This document shows, one piece after another, positions 58,198-64,000 of a stretch of DNA of 64,000 bases (within the stretch, counting starts at the first letter, position 1; each line of letters begins with the position of its first letter). A program made the position numbers and the translations under genes. The notes under the pieces are model-generated. The model was not told the origin of the DNA and did no database searches. It saw only the letters and a program-made list of their open reading frames with translations. This DNA comes from Oenanthe sinensis (lineage: Eukaryota; Streptophyta; Magnoliopsida; Apiales; Apiaceae), in the NCBI GenBank assembly GCA_028671895.1, contig CM053810.1, positions 29,367,501-29,431,500 of the forward strand, given 5' to 3'.

Positions 58198-59221
58198 TGT
58201 TTCCCAGAATAATCAATCTATTACAGAAGGGGGGTTGAATGTAATAGTGCCTGTAAATCGATTATGAACACAAGTATGTTGAATGGAATACTGTTTTGTA
58301 TTAATAATGAACTTGAATACAAAACTCTCTCAAGATATAAAGTTCTTAAGAGCTGCTAGGTTACAAGATATTGCTTTTATATAAATTCTTAATTCGATAT
58401 AATTCGACATTGAATTATAACCTATCTCTGTGTTTATATAGACACAGCTACAAATACAATTACAAAACAGATTATGATAAGAATAGATTTAATAAAGTAA
58501 TTAGACTTGCACTTGAATTCCTTCTTACTATCCAAATCAGACTCTGATTTGTCTGTTTCCTTTTCTGATAAACTCTGTCGGTTGATAATCTCTGATAGAG
58601 CATTCTCTGTTAGAGTAAACTCTGATCGAGTATTCTCTGATAGAGTAAACTCTGACCGACAGCTTCCTTAATTTTCCCTTTCCTTCCCATAGCATATCTG
58701 CAATAAATTTGTTTTGATCTTCGAAGACTTTCCTTTAAACTAGCTGTTTGAATCAACCGAATACTCATCTCCTTTAAGCTTCGAGAAGTCAGGCTGTGAG
58801 CTAATCAATCGAGTACTTGTGAGACTTCTCGATTGGTAAATATTCATTGATGACTTCTCGATCAATAAATATCCGTTGATGACTATATATCCGTTGATGA
58901 GTTCTCGATCAGGAAATATATGTTGTCGAGTTCTCGATTGATAAATATCAGTTGATGACTTGAGTTCTCGATTGATAAATATCAGTTGATGACTTGAGTT
59001 CTCGATTGATAAATATCAGTTGATGACTTGAGTTCTCGATCGATGACTTCTCGATTGGCTTTATCAGTCGATGGCTTATTATCAGTTGATGACTTATCGA
59101 TCGATATTTATCAGTCGATTGCTTCTTGCAGATAGATATCCGTTGATTGATTCTTGCAGATAGACTGTGCTAAATCCTGTTCTAGTATTTTGTACATCAT
59201 CAAATTAATATATTCCTAACA
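58198..59221 (-). repeat. 3' LTR of the minus-strand SIRE-like element, three 34-bp units
   Basis: TGTTTCCC...CCTAACA, 1024 bp. Three consecutive copies of the unit GATGACTTGAGTTCTCGATT with GATAAATATCAGTT lie at about 58940-59040; otherwise very close to the other two LTRs. The length series 953, 990, 1024 follows the unit number. Confidence 0.95.
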
Positions 59222-59323
59222 ATCTCCCCCTATTTATGCTTTATAAACAATGAAGCATAAATCAAGATTTGATGATGTCAAAACTAAAAAATGAAATAAT
59301 TAATCTAGAACAGTATAAAATAA

Positions 59324-61858
59324 TCATTTCTTATTTGTTTTTCCTGGAGGAATCACCTTTCTTGAATCACTTTTCTTCTCCCCCTTTTTGACATCATCAC
59401 CACCTGTGACAACCAAAAGAATCTGTGCTAAGACTGTGGAGAAAGTGAACTGTGCTGCAACTACTGAATCAACCTTTGTGGTTAAGTGAGAGACTGTTGT
59501 TTGGAGAGAAGCTTGAGTGGTAGTAATATCAGCAATAGCATCCTTGAAAGCTACTTCTGTGAATAAGTGAAGGGAGTGAATTCTGTCAAACAACAAAAAT
59601 GAATTTTCATCCATCCCCTGCTTCAACTCATTGGACCAACTCTGTGGAAAATCTTGATCCCAATAAGTAAAGCTTGGTTCAGGATACCCTAATCTCTCAT
59701 CCTCACAGTGGGGTTGGGCACCCACTCTCTCATTCTCACTCAGGCTCTCTACAGCCGTATCTACCTCTCCTTTTGCCTGGACCAGTGCCAGCCTCTCAAT
59801 TATTATTATTATTATTTTTTTTACTCAATTTGGAAGGTGCACTAAAAAATCCTACAGAAGAGGGGTTGAGAGAAGAATTATGTGCTACAATACCTGAACC
59901 TCCTTGATGGAGGGGAAACCCTTCAAATGTCTGAAGGCTAGGGGTTTCCACCAAGGGGTGAGCAGCAACAGAGTCTGAACCCTTACAATCATCTTCTTTC
60001 TTTTCAGAGTCTGTTGGCTCCAGTATTCCAGTCTCAGGGTCTACTCTAGACTTTGACTGCTTCAGTATGACTTCATTAGAAACCAGAGTCTGAGTGTCAC
60101 CATCTTTGACTGTTGGTGCATGAGATTCCCCCTCAAGGTGGATAGACTCTGATAGAATAGATTTGGAAATTTCTTCATGAGCATCAATCAGAGTTTGTCC
60201 TCCCATATCATTGGGGTTCTCATCAGCTTTTTGGTGAGTTGTCAAGGAGGGCCTAACAGCATACTCCCCTGCCCCACTATCACCCAACCTCTGACTAGGT
60301 GGTTCTTGTGTGGGTGAGGCAGACTGAGCATCTTTATCACTAGTCACCACTGGTGCACTAGTCCCATCCTCCAACTACCTTGCACTACCTGCTACCTCCT
60401 GTGGTTCTTCCATAGTCAATGCATCCAAGTGTTTATTTAGAAAAGTCCTTGCATGGATGACATTAATGGCCTGGGAAAGAGTCATGTTAAAGGAGTCCTG
60501 CAGTTCCCTTGCAATCTTCTAATAATATGAGCCCTTGAGTTGATCCAATCTACCTTCATAGGTTGTATAGATGTATTCGTTGGCCACCTTTCCTACAATG
60601 TGGACTAGAAAGTCAACCACCTGTCTTGACAGAGGTTGAACATGAGAAATCCATTAAATGGCTGTCCTGTAGGTAATTTCATTATTCCAAATTGCTTCAT
60701 AGTCAAAAACTGGTTGCTCAATCTCAGTTTCCAACTCGGCAACATACTCTGATTCCCTCCTTATGTGGACCTTAAGCCTTTTAGGCTTCTTTGAAATTTG
60801 CTGTTCAGAGTCTGGCACACCTAGTGCTTTGAGAACTTCATTTGTCTTGCCTTCTATGAGCCCAGCTGCTTGTACTTGTAATGAAGAGTTGAATAGGTAG
60901 CTGTATAGATTTTTGACCACATCATGTGCAGACATTTGTAGCTCCTGTTCCATTCTCTTCCTTAGGGCTTCATAGGTTGTAAGAAAATCCAAGACTTGAG
61001 ATTTAGTCTGATATTGCCCTGGATCTTCAACTGATTCCACCAAAGAATATAGGAATAGCAGTACCTCATCACTTGGAATAATGATCTCATCAATTAGACT
61101 TGAGGCTGCATCCAATGGCATTCCTTCCCGAAATGTGTCATGATCAGAGTCTAAAGGCAGTCTAGACTCTGACTCAACATTAGACTCTGGTTCAGGTGTT
61201 TTCTTGATTTCAGAGTCTGGCTCTGCAGGAGCTTTGGGAGCATCTGTTTTCTACAAAACAGGGTTAGTAATAATAACAGGCTTGTGTGTGTGTGCAGAAT
61301 AAGCCTTCCTTAACCTTCTGTACTTCTTAGCAAAAGATTTCTCAGGAGACTCAATATGAGAATCCTGAGGTGCTTCCCTAGGTTTTTCAGAGTCTGTAGC
61401 CTTTTGAGAGTCTACAGACTTGGCTTGAAAGTTAGATTCAGGTGCATCATTACTTTCCTTTAACAAAGAAAGTCCTTCAATAACCTGTCTCTCTAGAGGG
61501 TTGAGCTTCTCATCACTTTGCTCATCTATAAGCCTAGTTTGTACCAATCTCCTTCTTTTTACAACTGATGCCTTTTGAGAGACACCAGAGGTTGGTTTTC
61601 TAGATAGTGATTTCTTAGATTGTTTAGTGGAAGGTGATTTGGCTACTTGGGTAGGTGCAGGGGGATTCTCCAAAACTTGTTCCTGCACCATTTCACCAAA
61701 ACAAATGAAGCATTGTAGATGGAAGGTTTGTAGGTGGAGAGTTTTACCTGAATTACCTGTTGATATGTCATGGCAGGTAGACTCTTCTTCTTGTCATCAA
61801 TTCTCTTAATGTCAGAGAATATCCTTCTTTGCTGTTTGTATTCCCCATACTCTGACAT
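59324..61858 (-). pseudogene. Third coding region of the minus-strand copy, broken
   Basis: Pieces at 61858-61643, 61691-61251, 61121-60654, 60374-59796 and 59725-59324 correspond to the plus copy. Stops shared with it: the TAA at 60654-60656, one near 60522, one near 60378 and the TGA before 59796. Private here: TAG at 61251-61253. Where the plus copy has TAA 52792 and TAG 54355 this copy has glutamine codons. Confidence 0.75.
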
Positions 61859-61881
61859 ATACTCTGAGTGTCTGAAACTTG

Positions 61882-63579
61882 CTAAGTTGAGCCACTTGTC
61901 ACCATCCCTAATTCAGAAACCAGTCTGTTAAATGTTGCTTTAGGCAAAGGCTTGGTGAATATATCTGCTAATTGTTGATCTGTAGGAACAAAATGTAATT
62001 CAATTGTGCCTTCCTCCACATGTTCCCTTATGAAGTGATATCTGATACTGATGTGCTTTGTTAGAGAATGTTGAACTGGATTTCCTGTCATTGCAATAGC
62101 ACTTTGGTTATCACAATAAATAGGAATATTTGAAAATTTCAAACCATAGTCTAGCAATTGATTTCTCATCCATAAGATCTGTGCACAGCAGCTTCCAGCA
62201 GCAATATATTCAGCCTCTGCTGTTGATGTTGAAATCGATTTCTGTTTCTTGCTCTGCCATGACACAAGTCTTCCACCTAAAAATTGACAACTGCCACTTG
62301 TGCTTTTCCTGTCAATCTTGCATCCTGCAAAGTCAGCATCTGAATAGCCTATTAATTTGAAATCAGATTCTCTAGGATACCATAAGCCAAGATTAGCAGT
62401 GCTCTAGAGATATCTGAAAATCCTTTTCACAGCAATCAAATGAGGTGCTCTTGGATTTGCTTGAAATCTAGCACATAGACATGTGGCAAACATGATGTCT
62501 GGTCTACTTGCAGTCAAATAAAGTAGAGAACCAATCATTCCTCTGTATGCAGTAATATTAACAGGATCTCCAGTGTCTTGATCAAGTTTTGTTGCAGTAG
62601 CCATGGGAGTTGTAGCAGATGCAGAATCTTGCATTTGAAATTTAGTGAGTAGATTCTTTGTATATTTGGACTGATTAATGAAAATGCCTTCCTCAGTCTG
62701 TTTCACTTATAAACCTAGAAAATAACTCAATTCTCCCATCATGCTCATTTGATACCTGGACTGCATTAACTTTGAAAATCTTTCACAGAGTTTCTCATTA
62801 GTGGAACCAAATATAATATCATCAACATATATTTGAACCAATAATAAATCCTTACCTTGATTTCTGTAAGACAAGGTTTTATCAATTGTTCCTCTAGTGA
62901 AACCATTTTCAAGTAAGAATACAGCCAGAGTTTCATACCAGGCCCTTGGTGCTTGCTTTAGTCCATATAGAGCTTTATCCAGTCTGTAGACATGACTTGG
63001 ATATTTTGTATTGACAAAGCCAGGTGGTTGTTCAACATAGACTTCTTCTTCAAGTTCACCATTTAAAAATGCACTTTTAACATCCATCTGGTAGACCTTG
63101 AATTTCTTATGAGCAGCATAAGCAAGAAAAATTCTGATTGCCTCAAGTCTAGCTACAGGTGCATAGGTTTCATCATAATCAATCCCCTCTTGTTGAGAAT
63201 AACCTTTGGCTACTAGTCTTGCCTTGTTTCTTGTAATTATTCCATCAGAGTCTGTCTTGTTCCTGAATACCCATTTTGTGCCAACAATAGATCTGTTCTT
63301 TGGCCTTGGGACTAGGGTCCAAACTTCATTCCTTTCAAACTCATTCAATTCTCCCTGCATTGCAGTAATCCAATCTGCATCTTTCAAAGCATCTTCAACC
63401 TTCTTTGGTTCTGTTTGTGAAAGAAAACTATGAAATAGCCATTCATTTTGAGTAGCTTTTCTTGTTTTTATTCCACTTTCCAGATCACCTATAATTAAAT
63501 CAGGTGTGTGATCTTTGGTCCATTTCCTTGGATGTGGAAAGTTCCTTGAACTAGATGCTCCCCCATGATCTGTGCCTTC
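61882..63579 (-). pseudogene. RT-RNase H part of pol in the minus-strand copy, two nonsense codons
   Basis: It is the same frame as the plus copy from the end of the integrase-RT linker to the RNase H end, with DVKSAFLNG, IYVDDIIFG, TAEAEYIAAG and CDNQSA kept. In-frame stops lie at 62707-62709 (TAA inside FLGL-VKQTEEG) and 62404-62406 (TAG after FRYL). The protein is otherwise almost the same as the plus copy, so the stops are recent. Confidence 0.9.
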
Positions 63580-64000
63580 TGTTAGTCCCAAATATCGTAG
63601 AAGGGGGGTTGAATACGATATTGTCCAATTTATAAAATAATCGCGGAATGATTTGTTATGGACTAATTGACAGTTCGAACAGTTATATAATCAAACAGTT
63701 GGTGAGCAATAACATAACAACAGTTCGTTCGGGGAATATATCGTTTTATTAATATAAACCACGAAGGTGCTACACAAATCTAATCCGTAGATTAGCTTCA
63801 ACTGATTCACTAGTACAGTTACAATACAACAACAATAATCAATACGAACAATAAATATGACACTAGCTTAAACGACGTTAATGGCTTCTCTGTGTCTCTC
63901 TTCTTTGCTCTGTATATTTTCGCTCTGTAACTGAATGAAAATGAATGTTCGTGAATGAATCACAAAGGCTTGGCTTTGCTGCTTTATTGTGTAGGCTTTT
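63580..64000 (-). mobile_element. LTR of a nested retrotransposon, cut by the window end
   Basis: The sequence TGTTAGTCCCAAATATCG starts abruptly within the SIRE-like pol. GAAGGGGGGTTGAATACGAT near its start resembles the inverted 3' end of the SIRE-like LTRs (GAAGGGGGGTTGAATGTAAT), so this is probably a minus-strand LTR of a related but different family. The expected target duplication is CCTTC (63575-63579). Its other end is outside the window. Confidence 0.7.

Larger units (their letters stand above)
58198..63579 (-). mobile_element. Second SIRE-like element, minus strand, split by a nested LTR element
   Basis: 3' LTR, third coding region and the C-terminal part of pol are present and closely match the plus-strand copy in sequence and order. 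At 63580 the match stops within the integrase-RT linker (next to GTGCCTTC) and another LTR starts. The gag, 5' part of pol and 5' LTR probably lie beyond the window. Confidence 0.9.

Noticed and set aside
63206..63433. Plus-strand frame over the minus-strand pol (also 50981-51208 on the other copy)
   Set aside because: It is the antisense shadow of the RT coding region and is kept only because pol is conserved.

Overview
The window is AT-rich eudicot plant DNA, dominated by transposable elements and by a gene cluster that has been duplicated several times and is mostly decayed. The plant assignment rests on Copia elements with tRNA-Met type primer sites, a Gypsy element with Athila-like gag-protease, CACTA and Stowaway elements, and plant gene families (HD-ZIP IV, a plant MBD-like protein, an AAA ATPase). 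I cannot name the species from sequence alone. Only one host-type gene looks intact: a five-exon gene at 44150-45209 encoding about 206 residues with a methyl-CpG-binding-like domain.

Layout, left part: 1-2066 is the 3' part of a CACTA transposon sitting in intron 4 of a second copy of the MBD-like gene; only its last exon (2166-2294) is in view. A young Copia element on the minus strand (2591-9665, TSD TATTT) follows. The flanking block then continues to about 15.5 kb with its own local duplication, a solo LTR (12520-13389, TSD ATAAT), a TA-flanked TIR element and a Stowaway MITE. 16.1-19.06 kb is a block repeated at 30.5-33.5 kb. Two CACTA-type MITEs (TSDs ACA and TTA) lie at 19564-20987, and a Gypsy derivative with gag and protease but no visible pol lies at 22000-28491.

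Middle part: 28.5-45 kb holds broken paralogues of the MBD-like gene and its upstream region (29.6, 34.1 and 43.3 kb). It also holds an inverted repeat of an HD-ZIP IV homeobox-zipper pseudogene (arms of about 850 bp, 22 bp spacer), a Copia integrase remnant beside a GC-rich island, a hairpin Stowaway MITE, and the last three exons of an AAA ATPase gene.

Right part: the 3' flank of the MBD-like gene repeats the block at 2067-2590 and 9671-13020. It carries a full-length SIRE/Maximus-like Copia element (45841-56182, plus strand, TSD TAAAT). A second copy in the opposite orientation (58198-63579) has inserted into this block's copy of the old LTR, and is itself interrupted by another LTR element from 63580 to the window end.

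Because many insertions have a matching empty site elsewhere in the window, their order can be read directly: local P/P' duplication, then LTR insertion, then the A/B duplication, then the Copia insertions. Against this, the last-exon parts of blocks A and B are almost identical while the rest has diverged by several percent, which suggests gene conversion or separate histories.
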